This document shows, piece after piece, positions 54,827-63,623 of a stretch of 64,000 bases of DNA (within the stretch, counting starts at the first letter, position 1; each line of letters starts with the position of its first letter). Under the pieces are notes generated by a model that saw only the letters and a list, made by a program, of their open reading frames with translations, had not been told where the DNA came from and made no database searches. The DNA is from JAIYDQ01 sp034408855 (lineage in GTDB: Bacteria; Planctomycetota; Planctomycetia; Pirellulales; Pirellulaceae). Position numbers and translations under genes: made by a program. The stretch lies in the NCBI GenBank assembly GCA_034408855.1, contig JAWXCK010000112.1, positions 1 through 64,000 on the forward strand, read 5' to 3'.

Positions 54827-56087
54827 GCAAAAAACTCTATCCATTCGCGCTGATTGGCTTTGGACCGGTGAAGGCCAACCGCAAGCCAACGGGTGCATTA
54901 CGCTTCACGGCGATCGTGTCACGTCGATTTCGACGCATCCACCAACATCAGCCATCGATATCGGAGCTTATTGTATTCTACCGGGATTGATCAATAGTCA
55001 TGCACATCTTGAATTCAGCGACCTTCAAAAGCCTGTCGCCGCCGGCACCTCGTTTGCTGATTGGATACTCCGCGTTGTACAGCACCGTCAAATCGCGGCA
55101 CCAACAGCTCAGAATTCGGACGTGTCCGCTGAAAGGAAAGGACTCATCGAGTCGCATGCAAATGGCGTTCGCTTAGTCTTGGATATCGTTCATGGCAACG
55201 TTCGTCAACCGACGTCAAAGCCTGCTGATTTTGATGCGAGCGTTTCTGAATCCTCCGATTCAGAAGGCTACCCTTCGACGATTCGCTTTGCCGAACTGAT
55301 GTCGACTACCTCGCTTCGCGCCAAGCAGACTTGGCGCAATGCTTTGCAGATAAGGAAACATTATCCGTTCGGTCTAAGCCCGCACGCTCCCTACACTACG
55401 ACGGAAGGCTTGGTACGTCGTGCGGTCAACAAATGCATTGCCTGGAACATTCCGATCATGATGCACTTGGCGGAATCGCAGGACGAAATGCGATGGATTG
55501 CTACGGGCGATGGTCCGTTGCAAGCGCTTTTGGAAATGGTCGCCGGACCAGATTTGCTTTCGACAAGCCATCGATTATCGTTAGCCGATTATACTCGCCA
55601 GCTATGCAGGGCTCCGTTAGCGTTCATCGTTCATGGAAACTATCTCGACGAACCATCGTTGGCGATCTTGGAATCCAATCGAGATCATGCGGCAGTCGTC
55701 TACTGCCCTCGGACGCATGCTCATTTTGGACATTCGACACATCCCTTATTAGCGATGCGAAGTCGTGGGATACCGGTGCTGTTGGGTACCGATTCGCGAG
55801 CTTCGAATCCTGATCTTTCCATACTCGGAGAAGCGAGGCATGTGCGGCGGAATTTTTCTGGCCTCGAGGCATCGGAAATATTTTCTATGATGACGACAAA
55901 ACCCTCGAAAATGCTAGGATGCGAATTCGATACTGGTTTCATTCGAATCGGCTGCCGAAATCGTTTTACGGCCATAGCCTGTACGTCTCTGCGCGCCGAA
56001 CAAGTCCTCGAAGATTTACTGGAATGCGAATATCAGGCTAAGGCGATTGAAGACTTGCTGCGGCTGTCGAATCCCAAGGTCGAATAG
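54825..56087 (+). CDS. Metal-dependent amidohydrolase (deaminase-like)
   Basis: I take ATG 54825 (MQKTLSIRADWLWTGEG); the frame opens at 54762, but that would overlap the divergent glycosylase. 420 residues. Amidohydrolase-superfamily metal motifs in order: LINSHAHLEFSDLQ (HxH), FGLSPHAPYTTTEGLV, IPIMMHLAESQDE (His), LAFIVHGNYLDEPSLAIL (His) and IPVLLGTDSRASNPDLS (Asp). It resembles the guanine/S-adenosylhomocysteine/aminodeoxyfutalosine deaminase group, so deamination of a purine-type nucleoside is likely; the exact substrate is not decidable. It is followed by mtfA after 9 bp, so the two are probably co-transcribed. Confidence 0.88.
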   Translation: MQKTLSIRADWLWTGEGQPQANGCITLHGDRVTSISTHPPTSAIDIGAYCILPGLINSHAHLEFSDLQKPVAAGTSFADWILRVVQHRQIAAPTAQNSDVSAERKGLIESHANGVRLVLDIVHGNVRQPTSKPADFDASVSESSDSEGYPSTIRFAELMSTTSLRAKQTWRNALQIRKHYPFGLSPHAPYTTTEGLVRRAVNKCIAWNIPIMMHLAESQDEMRWIATGDGPLQALLEMVAGPDLLSTSHRLSLADYTRQLCRAPLAFIVHGNYLDEPSLAILESNRDHAAVVYCPRTHAHFGHSTHPLLAMRSRGIPVLLGTDSRASNPDLSILGEARHVRRNFSGLEASEIFSMMTTKPSKMLGCEFDTGFIRIGCRNRFTAIACTSLRAEQVLEDLLECEYQAKAIEDLLRLSNPKVE

Positions 56088-56096
56088 GTAAAATGC

Positions 56097-56870
56097 ATGT
56101 TTGGATGGACTAAAAATAGCCAGCGACGCAAGCTACTGAAAGCGACGGTTTCGGACGAAGAATCGGCGCAATTGCATCGAGCACTTTGGCAATCGACTTT
56201 GCTCACGGTGGAAGAACAATCGCAGCTTGTTCGCTGGACTCGCATTTTTATCCAAGAGAAAAACTGGGAAGGTTGCGATGGGCTCGAAGTAACCGACGAA
56301 ATAAAACAAGCCGTAGCTGCGGCGGCGGGTTTAATGGTGATGCACCATCCCGAATGGTATTTTGATCATACGCAGAGCATCCTCATCTACCCACGCCCTT
56401 ATGTTGCCAAAGTTGTTCCAAAGTATCAGGCATTGGGATTGTGGGGCGAATACGCCAGGGCAGGGGAAACGATCTATCGCGGCCCTGTCGTACTTAACTG
56501 GGAGGACATCCGTCGAGCCGCAAAGCTCCACAACCGCGGCCATCATCTGGTGATACATGAATTCGCACACCAACTCGATATGATCAACGGGCCAAACGCC
56601 GATGGCTTGCCGCCGCTTCCTGGAAACATTGACGAAGATGCCTGGCGAATTGCGATGATCGGCGAGTACGATGCGGCTCGATCGATGGTTGAACAAGGGC
56701 ATCGCATCTTTATCAACGATTATGGACTTACCGATGTCGGCGAGTTCTTCGCGGTCGCTAGCGAACTCTATTTTCAATTGCCAAACGAACTCGCAGAATT
56801 TCATCCAAACGTATTTCAGCTTTTAAAACAGTTTTACGCGATCGATTTTCGAGACCGCGAGGGTCAGTAG
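56097..56870 (+). CDS. mtfA: MtfA-type zinc peptidase (M90)
   Basis: 257 residues, usual length. The zinc motif is HEFAHQLD with H154, E155 and H158; a further Glu ligand is E216 in DVGEFFAVASELYF, as in E. coli MtfA. Other conserved parts: RIFIQEKNWEGCDGLEVTDEIK and YPRPYV. In E. coli MtfA has aminopeptidase activity and binds the repressor Mlc; Mlc itself is not expected here, so the partner is unknown. Cytoplasmic. It is downstream of the amidohydrolase with a 9-bp gap. Confidence 0.93.
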   Translation: MFGWTKNSQRRKLLKATVSDEESAQLHRALWQSTLLTVEEQSQLVRWTRIFIQEKNWEGCDGLEVTDEIKQAVAAAAGLMVMHHPEWYFDHTQSILIYPRPYVAKVVPKYQALGLWGEYARAGETIYRGPVVLNWEDIRRAAKLHNRGHHLVIHEFAHQLDMINGPNADGLPPLPGNIDEDAWRIAMIGEYDAARSMVEQGHRIFINDYGLTDVGEFFAVASELYFQLPNELAEFHPNVFQLLKQFYAIDFRDREGQ

Positions 56871-56885
56871 ACGAAGAACTCCATA

Positions 56886-56912
56886 CTTGACCCGCTTACG
56901 GCCACGGGTTAA
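56886..56912. repeat. Small palindrome ACCCG...CGGGT after mtfA
   Basis: ACCCG (56890-56894) and CGGGT (56905-56909) pair around CTTACGGCCA, in the short gap between mtfA and the convergent PSCyt-DUF2231 gene. The phrase TTACGGCCACGGGTTAA is recalled as a recurring planctomycete intergenic motif. Short and imperfect. Confidence 0.4.
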
Positions 56913-56951
56913 ACGGAACGGCGAGTGAATGTTGGTCGAGCGAACAACGAC

Positions 56952-57953
56952 CTATTTCCCGAGCAATCGTTCAATGGCTTTGCCGAAAATATCGCCGTAG
57001 ACCAATTCGCCGCCTTGATGCCCGACTATCGAAATAATAATAGCGAGCACGATAAATCCAATTCGCCATATATGCCGATAGACGCTCGTCGGTTTTCGAA
57101 TCGCGATTACGGCGAGCACTAATACGACAATCGAAACGATCGTGGAAAAGAAACCTAACCATCGATGGCGAAAAACAGCCGATGCGGATGCAATCGATTC
57201 GCTGGTCGGTATCGCAGTCCAGGCTGGGTAGCCTTTTTCCGCAGCAAGAGACCAGCCTGTAACGGCTGCCACGACTGAAAATAACGTACCCCATATCAAA
57301 CAATAAAAGGCGACATAAACTGCCCGCCCGCCAGTCAAAAAGGATAGAGCTGCTGCGGCCGCGCCGAATATTACCAGCGCAATCGGGAAATGCACGATGG
57401 CAGGATGAAAGTAGCCAAGGAACGCAAAAAACCTTGCCATAATACCTTCCGCCTCAGGAGCCTCCCGGTAAACGGTTCGAATTCCTTGAGCGCTGATGAA
57501 CTGAAATGTTTCAGGCCATTGGGCACCTTCTGTAATCCACGTTTCAACGATGTCGAGCTCGGCTATCGCTAGCGGTCCGTTCATCGGCATCACGGTCGTC
57601 TTTGGATCGGCATGCGCGTCGGCAGCAGTCAAGTAATCGGTCCAAAGCACGCTGTCTTCGACATCTCCCGGTTCGATATAACCCAAAACAGCGTCGCGAT
57701 CGAGAATATCAAAACCTGCTTTGGCGCGTTCTCCTACGTGGCATCCCGAACAACGCCGATCTAAGACCGGTGCGACTTGTGTTGCAAAATCGACGGTTTG
57801 CGAATCGCTGGCCGAGGATTCTTGGGCCCGCACCGCTCCGCTCAACAATAACAGTGCAGCGAACGCAAACAGTGTCCAGACCTCGCAATACCACGGTCGC
57901 ACAGCAGTTTTAAGTTGCATCAGGAATTGGTTTGTTTGTGGGAGAGGATTCAA
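56952..57953 (-). CDS. PSCyt1-type c-heme domain fused to DUF2231 membrane domain
   Basis: 333 residues. A signal or anchor (about 22-43, WTLFAFAALLLLSGAVRA; an internal start at residue 12 is possible) precedes a planctomycete cytochrome C domain: FATQVAPVLDRRCSGCHVG (CxxCH heme site), AGFDILDRDAVLGYIEPGDVEDSVLW, TTVMPMNGPLAIAELDIVETWITEGAQWP. Then a DUF2231-like domain with about four helices (from about 187) begins FFAFLGYFHPAIVHFPIALVIFGAAA, with conserved HP/HFP histidines. It is probably an electron-transfer or heme-containing membrane protein; the partner is not known. The exported heme domain sits on the outer face of the membrane. Confidence 0.9.
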   Translation of the reverse strand: MNPLPQTNQFLMQLKTAVRPWYCEVWTLFAFAALLLLSGAVRAQESSASDSQTVDFATQVAPVLDRRCSGCHVGERAKAGFDILDRDAVLGYIEPGDVEDSVLWTDYLTAADAHADPKTTVMPMNGPLAIAELDIVETWITEGAQWPETFQFISAQGIRTVYREAPEAEGIMARFFAFLGYFHPAIVHFPIALVIFGAAAAALSFLTGGRAVYVAFYCLIWGTLFSVVAAVTGWSLAAEKGYPAWTAIPTSESIASASAVFRHRWLGFFSTIVSIVVLVLAVIAIRKPTSVYRHIWRIGFIVLAIIISIVGHQGGELVYGDIFGKAIERLLGK

Positions 57954-58166
57954 TTTTGACTTTGAGTGGGCTGGAATCGAACACTTGCAAGTTTAATCCA
58001 CCCGAATGGTAATTGTCTAGCGATCACAGTTTTCATACGGGGATACTTGCCAAGGAGTCGCTCAAAATTTTCGTCCAGGTCTTTCCACAGCGTGCCACCC
58101 AATTCTTACTTAGACATTTTTGACCGCTCCCTAAAACAAAACCCCGAAGGCGGCCATGTAGACCGT

Positions 58167-59240
58167 TTAAATCGAGAAATTTTCGCTTTGGCCAACCCGC
58201 AAAACACGGCGGATTTCGTCGGTCTTGAACCCGAGGGCTTGAGGTCGAATCACGCCGGGCAGTGTCACGACATCGTAAAGCTCGACCACGACGCCCTCGA
58301 TACGCAACCAATGAACCACGTCGCCCGTTCTAAGGTCGATGATTTGGATTCCGCAGCGAGTTTCGGCATCGGTGGCTTTGAGATTATTGTCGAGTTCCAA
58401 TCCTGAAAACGTTTTGTTTTCTCGCGACTTCGACATGCCGACAATCGCAAAATCGCCATGAAAGGAGAGACCGCGCAAATAACCTGGGCAAAATGTGACT
58501 TTTTCGAATTTGCCGGTTGCGAGATCGATGAAGCCAAAATGACCGGTTCCTGAGTTCAATAACCAAAGCTTGTCTTGATAAACACGCGGCGAGTGTGGCA
58601 TGGAAAGTCCGGTGGCGATAATTTCGTTCGAATCGATATCGATAACGCATCCGCCATCCTGTCGACGATCGCGCCAACCGTCGGCGATATCCGACTGGCT
58701 AACCGCTGTCACGTATTTTGCTTTTCCATTTTCAATCGCTAAGCCATTCAAGTGACAGCGGTCTTCGGCCGCCAACCGGCTGATAAAGGGTGGCTTCCAA
58801 AACGGTACGAAACTATGGCTTTCGCTCAAAGTAGCCAAACATCCAAACAAAGTATTCACAAAAACAACTCGCCCGCTCGCTTCGACAGCCACATCATGGA
58901 TATCCAAATCGCCGGTCGTATAGCCGACTTGCGGGACGTAAAGCCGATCGTAACCCGACGCAACTTGTCCAGCTTCCAAGACATTTTCGAATCGCCAGAG
59001 CTGATAGAGTGATGACATCCATATCGTTTGCCCATCGCCCCACAATCCGAGGCATCGATTAAACGTTCTTTCGAATACAGAGAGTCGGCCATCAGGCTGC
59101 ATTCCGAGCAAGAAAAGCTTGCCTGCCTGATAAGTCGTGAATGCAAGGCTCAGTTTGTGCTGCTGCATCCAATTCGTAAACTGCCTCGATGCATTGATCT
59201 CGAGAGCCGGGGAAGCATTCATCGTATTTGTTGTGTTCAT
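58167..59240 (-). CDS. TIGR03032 family protein
   Basis: The start is at ATG 59238-59240 (MNTTNTMNASPALEINASRQF); the frame is open to 59285. About 357 residues, the family's usual size. Motifs: LAFTTYQAGKLFLLGMQPDGRLSVFERTFNRCLGLW, DLDIHDVAVEASGRVVFVNTLFGCLATLS, AEDRCHLNGLA, GLSMPHSPRVYQDKLWLLNSGTGHFG and CPGYLRGLSFHGDFAIVGMSKSRENKTFSGL. The pattern suggests a beta-propeller. Some members are encoded near secretion or tetratricopeptide proteins, but the function is unknown. No signal peptide, so cytoplasmic. It is 70 bp downstream of the squalene-cyclase-fold gene on the same strand. Confidence 0.9.
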   Translation of the reverse strand: MNTTNTMNASPALEINASRQFTNWMQQHKLSLAFTTYQAGKLFLLGMQPDGRLSVFERTFNRCLGLWGDGQTIWMSSLYQLWRFENVLEAGQVASGYDRLYVPQVGYTTGDLDIHDVAVEASGRVVFVNTLFGCLATLSESHSFVPFWKPPFISRLAAEDRCHLNGLAIENGKAKYVTAVSQSDIADGWRDRRQDGGCVIDIDSNEIIATGLSMPHSPRVYQDKLWLLNSGTGHFGFIDLATGKFEKVTFCPGYLRGLSFHGDFAIVGMSKSRENKTFSGLELDNNLKATDAETRCGIQIIDLRTGDVVHWLRIEGVVVELYDVVTLPGVIRPQALGFKTDEIRRVLRVGQSENFSI

Positions 59241-59310
59241 GTCACCCCAATAGGCGAGAATCGACCAATTCCATTTGCGATACAATCGATTTCATATTAA
59301 CCGATTCAGC

Positions 59311-60945
59311 CTAAAGTTTGAAGGCTTCATCTTCGGCTTGCACTGCGTAAATAGGCATGTATCGATAGTAAACTTCGAGCATCATCGTCGCCATGGCGGT
59401 CTGGTAGAGTCGGCCACCGGCATCGGCGTGTTTGACCGCACCATTATGCCAACTGCCCGCAACATGCCCGGATTGTTCTTGTGTCGTGAGGAGCACTTTC
59501 TTCATCTTTTCGTCCCACTTTGCCCACAAAGCACCGCCGACTTGTTTCATAACCTGTGTCGCATAGTAGTTATAGTAAACATCCTTGCTATCCATCCCTT
59601 TTTCAGCAAAACCTTCGGATGCAGCGACTAACCCAGGATCGTCCTTCGGTAATCCCATATACATTTTGCAGAGGATTCCACAGGCAGCCATGGCGCTAAC
59701 TTTTGGGCGATCTCCCGATTTTCGATAGCCAAACGAACTACCATTATCCGATGAAACCGAATCGAGATAGCGCTCGGCTTTTTTGATCGTTCCAGTCGGC
59801 ACATTGAGCCCACTCATGGCTGCGCTTTTAAGAGCCATCAGTTGCCATCCTACTACCGAGGTGTCACCACCGGCTCGCGGTGAATAATACCAACCACCTC
59901 CTGACGGATCTTGAGCATAGACAATAAAATTGATCGACGCTTGCGCGGCAGCCTTTAGAGCAGGGTCCTTGGACATTCCATAAGCTTCGCACATTGCAAT
60001 CGAAGCTATACCGTGAGAATACATGACGCCCGTCGATGAACCGCGGCCTTTATTATACCAGCTTGGCATTTTTCCATCGGTGACTTGCATGTTTCGCAAT
60101 AGATACGAAAGACCTTTGAAGACTGATTCTTTGTAATCACCTTCGAGGTGCGTTTGACCAGCTCCGAGAAAACACATCAAAGCCAAGCCTGTTGCGGCAT
60201 TCGAAGCTCCGGTCGCTCCGCCACCGTCCTTGCATTTCCCCCCGCACGCCAAACCATGAGCAAACGTCCAAGAGCCATCTGGCATTTGATGCTGAGCGAA
60301 CCATTTTAGAGCTGCCGCGACTGCTTTCTCTGTATCTTGGTTGCCGCCATATCGATCCAGAAGTTCTCGCTTCGATTGCGTCGATCGACTCGCAAGGGCT
60401 TTCTTCATCGACTGCTCGCCGCTCGAAAGACTACTGGCGATCATTTCTGACGACAAACTCGAAAGCTGGATACTTGCCATCGACGGAGATACGACATCGA
60501 CGTCCAATTCGAGCGGATTTTCGCTCACGACATTCTTTAGCGTCGGCGTCGTCGTCGGAGCTAATTTCTCAGAAACTTTTGGCGCTTCCATCGCCATCGC
60601 TTCTTCGATTGAAAAGTCCTCCATCGAATCGGACTCTTCCGCCGCCGAAGCATTAACAATGTAGGCCGAGACCGCTTTTCCGATGCCCGGTAAGTGATAT
60701 GCCGCCATAAACTGGATCATCGCGATATGGACGAGCATGCTAACTAGCCAAGCTGGGACAGAAAGCGCTAGCCACTTGCGACTTGGTCTGAGCTCTTCAA
60801 TTGGTTCGTCAACTTCCAACTGAGCTCCGGGTGCTGCTTGTTCTAGCGGTGATGGAAGATCTGCAAACGCATCTTTAGTCAATCCAAGATCTAGATTCGA
60901 CAAATCATCCTTGGGGTGTTCCATAGATACATTAAACAGATTCAA
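59311..60945 (-). CDS. Membrane protein with squalene-cyclase/prenyltransferase-type repeat domain
   Basis: 544 residues. A cytoplasmic N-terminal region (1-58) is followed by one TM helix (about 60-85, WLALSVPAWLVSMLVHIAMIQF), a disordered Glu/Ser-rich linker (about 100-190) and an alpha/alpha barrel domain (about 195-530) with QW-like repeats: AVAAALKWFAQHQMPDGSWTF, ATGLALMCFLGAGQTHLEGDYKESVFKGLSYLL, and SGGGWYYSPRAGGDTSVVGWQLMAL. Residues of true triterpene cyclases (DxDD) are not seen, so a non-catalytic or peptidoglycan/protein-binding role is more likely. This architecture is frequent in planctomycetes. It is divergent from the DUF1592 gene. Confidence 0.88.
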   Translation of the reverse strand: MNLFNVSMEHPKDDLSNLDLGLTKDAFADLPSPLEQAAPGAQLEVDEPIEELRPSRKWLALSVPAWLVSMLVHIAMIQFMAAYHLPGIGKAVSAYIVNASAAEESDSMEDFSIEEAMAMEAPKVSEKLAPTTTPTLKNVVSENPLELDVDVVSPSMASIQLSSLSSEMIASSLSSGEQSMKKALASRSTQSKRELLDRYGGNQDTEKAVAAALKWFAQHQMPDGSWTFAHGLACGGKCKDGGGATGASNAATGLALMCFLGAGQTHLEGDYKESVFKGLSYLLRNMQVTDGKMPSWYNKGRGSSTGVMYSHGIASIAMCEAYGMSKDPALKAAAQASINFIVYAQDPSGGGWYYSPRAGGDTSVVGWQLMALKSAAMSGLNVPTGTIKKAERYLDSVSSDNGSSFGYRKSGDRPKVSAMAACGILCKMYMGLPKDDPGLVAASEGFAEKGMDSKDVYYNYYATQVMKQVGGALWAKWDEKMKKVLLTTQEQSGHVAGSWHNGAVKHADAGGRLYQTAMATMMLEVYYRYMPIYAVQAEDEAFKL

Positions 60946-61192
60946 GGGAAACTAAACGCGCAACAAAACTTAATTATGGCCCCGATCGCGCGTGACGGCT
61001 AGTGCTTTTTTGCAACCAAGCGGAAATCGGATGCTCCCATCCGTCGGCGTCGGACTATTCCATAGAGCATTCGATACGGAAACGTACTCAAAAGTTGCCC
61101 CTTTATAGATTCGGTACATTGGTCATAATGTCATAGTAGAGTCCGACTCCCATCCTGCCTCGCGTCAACATCCCGCCTTCAAAGAACTTCCT

Positions 61193-63595
61193 ATGAAGTC
61201 CCATGGTCCCACGGTTGCATTATCCACTCTCTGCGGGGTGATCGTATTGTTCGCCGCCGAACTTTCGAATGCAGAATCGTCGAAGAAATCCTCCAAGCCA
61301 ATCACCGGACTAGACCATGAGCTTACTCAGCAGTTTGATGCCGACATCAAGCCGCTCTTGAAACGCTATTGCTTCGAGTGCCATCAAGGTGAGTCGGCAG
61401 AGAGCTCGGTCGATTTATCCAAAAACAAAAGTCTCGATAAAGTTCGCCTAAACCCTTCTCAATGGGAACAAGTGAGAGGACTTGTGCGAATCGGCGCCAT
61501 GCCACCTCCCGATGCCGAACTTCAGCCGACGGAGGCTGAACGCCAGATCATCAGTCAGTGGGTCTACCGAGCGCTCAATGAATTCGACTGCAACGAATCT
61601 AACCCGCCCGCGCCGATCACGGTTCGACGGCTAAACAGCATCGAGTACGACAACACAATTCGCGATTTGTTTGGGCTCGAAATGACACCCTCCAAAACCA
61701 TTGGGTTTGTATCGGATGATGTTGGTAATGGCTTTGATAATCAAGGCGAAGTGTTGAGCATCTCTCCGCTGGCGTTTGAAAAGTACGTCAATGCCGCCGA
61801 ATGGATTGCAAACCAAGCCGTCGTTGTCGATCTCAATACGCTGCGCGAACAATCCGCCAGCGGCGATCCCATTCAAGCTGGCCAGATATTCGTTGCCCGC
61901 TTTCTTTTTGCAGAAGGCGACTATGAGATCAAAACAAAACTGCGATCAACGCGACGCTCCTCGGATTTGATCAACGCTCAAATTTTTTTAGACGACGAGG
62001 AATTGGACATCGTCCGCGTTCCTGCTGACGGTCGCTCATTTTCCAAGAAGCTTGTGATGACACCCGGCGAACACGCAATCCGAATTCAGTTCGCCGATGA
62101 ACAGCCCACATTGGGAAGCGCTGCGACGTTGACTGTTGAATATGTTAACGCGACCGGGCCAAGCAACGGGATCCCGCCGTTGCCCAAACATCATGAAAGA
62201 ATCATGATCGCGAAATCGAATGACGAAGAATCTGCCAAGCTGGCGGCACAAAAAATTGTCGACGCCTTTCTTCCCAGAGCCTATCGCCGTCCCGTCACGA
62301 AAGAAGAAAGCAAGCGAATTGTCGACACGATCCACATCGCCCTCGATTATGGTTCTTCGCTCGAAGAAAGCGTCCAGTTCGGCTTGCAAGCGATCTTGGT
62401 TGCTCCCGAATTCTTGTTTCGCATCGAACGACGCCATCGACTAGCCAATTCGGATCGTCAAACCGCAAAGAATGCGACAGTTGCAACAACTCCCTCCGAC
62501 TATCCGATCGACGAATTCGACCTTGCAACTCGATTGTCCTATTTTTTGTGGTCAACGATGCCCGATGAGCGACTCTTCGAGTTAGCCAAGGCGAGAAAAT
62601 TAGCGCGACCTGACGTTCTTCAAGCGGAAATCGAAAGAATGCTCGAAAGCCCGAAGGCCGACGCGCTGGTATCTGGTTTTTTTAGCCAATGGCTCGGGTT
62701 GCGGAACCTGCAAACAGTAAGCGTTGATGAAGACCTCTTCGACTCCTGGTCCGACAAACTGAGCGCAGCCTTCGCTAACGAGACGATCCTTTTCTGCAAA
62801 GACTTACTGCGACACGGAAAGTTGCTCGATGTTTTGGATGCCGATTTTACTTTCGTAAATCCGCGATTGGCCGATTTCTATAACCTCCCCTTCGACGGTG
62901 AAGACGCATCGAAAATGTATCAAGGTTCCGAACGAATTTCGGATTACGCTCGTCGCTTGGGCAGCTACCGCGACGAAGATCGTTGGATCCGTGTTGAGTT
63001 GCCAAACAATCGCCGTGGACTTTTGACGCAAGCATCCGTTCTTACCCTCACCTCGAATCCGACACGTACCAGTCCAGTCAAACGAGGCAAATGGGTTCTC
63101 GAAAATATTCTAGGCGACCCGGCACCACCCGCACCACCGGGCGTTCCTTCGTTAGAAGAAGGTAAGGACGAGCATAAGAAACTATCGCTTCGCCAACAGT
63201 TGGAAATCCATCGCGCGAATCCTAGCTGCGCTAGTTGCCATCGTGTCTTAGATCCCATCGGACTAGGCCTTGAAAACTTTGATGCGATCGGTTGCTGGCG
63301 AACGACCGATGACGGCTTGAAGATCGATGCAGATGGAGAGTTTGCTGATGGTCGAAAATTCTCAGGCCCTCGAGAGCTCTTGGAGCACCTGCAAATTGAA
63401 AAGCCAAAAATCGCAAGGCACTTTGCTGCGCAGCTCTTGACCTATGCCCTAGGCCGAGGCATGACGCGTGGGGATAGTTGCACCCTCGATTCGATTGTCT
63501 TGCAAGCTGCCGACGACGACTATCAAATATCGACTTTCATTAACGCGATCATCACGAGCAAACCGTTTCGCAACGTCGGTGTTAGTACTCGATGA
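61193..63595 (+). CDS. DUF1592-type planctomycete cytochrome protein
   Basis: 800 residues with the complete domain chain. A signal peptide (1-27) is followed by a PSCyt1 heme domain (KPLLKRYCFECHQG; GAMPPPDAELQPTEAERQII), DUF1587 (ITVRRLNSIEYDNTIRDLFGLEM), a carbohydrate-binding-like sandwich (about 225-320), DUF1595 (FLPRAYRRPVTKEES), DUF1592 (FDLATRLSYFLWSTMPDERLFELA), DUF1588 (RRGLLTQASVLTLTSNPTRTSPVKRG ... CASCHRVLDPIGLGLENFD, a second CxxCH) and DUF1585 (AAQLLTYALGRGMTRGD). Exported and probably binds two hemes. Such proteins are usually paired with a DUF1552 gene; here the next gene is a convergent ThuA remnant, so that partner is absent. Confidence 0.95.
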   Translation: MKSHGPTVALSTLCGVIVLFAAELSNAESSKKSSKPITGLDHELTQQFDADIKPLLKRYCFECHQGESAESSVDLSKNKSLDKVRLNPSQWEQVRGLVRIGAMPPPDAELQPTEAERQIISQWVYRALNEFDCNESNPPAPITVRRLNSIEYDNTIRDLFGLEMTPSKTIGFVSDDVGNGFDNQGEVLSISPLAFEKYVNAAEWIANQAVVVDLNTLREQSASGDPIQAGQIFVARFLFAEGDYEIKTKLRSTRRSSDLINAQIFLDDEELDIVRVPADGRSFSKKLVMTPGEHAIRIQFADEQPTLGSAATLTVEYVNATGPSNGIPPLPKHHERIMIAKSNDEESAKLAAQKIVDAFLPRAYRRPVTKEESKRIVDTIHIALDYGSSLEESVQFGLQAILVAPEFLFRIERRHRLANSDRQTAKNATVATTPSDYPIDEFDLATRLSYFLWSTMPDERLFELAKARKLARPDVLQAEIERMLESPKADALVSGFFSQWLGLRNLQTVSVDEDLFDSWSDKLSAAFANETILFCKDLLRHGKLLDVLDADFTFVNPRLADFYNLPFDGEDASKMYQGSERISDYARRLGSYRDEDRWIRVELPNNRRGLLTQASVLTLTSNPTRTSPVKRGKWVLENILGDPAPPAPPGVPSLEEGKDEHKKLSLRQQLEIHRANPSCASCHRVLDPIGLGLENFDAIGCWRTTDDGLKIDADGEFADGRKFSGPRELLEHLQIEKPKIARHFAAQLLTYALGRGMTRGDSCTLDSIVLQAADDDYQISTFINAIITSKPFRNVGVSTR

Positions 63596-63623
63596 AGTTC
63601 GTCCGAATGTGAGCGTCCATCGC

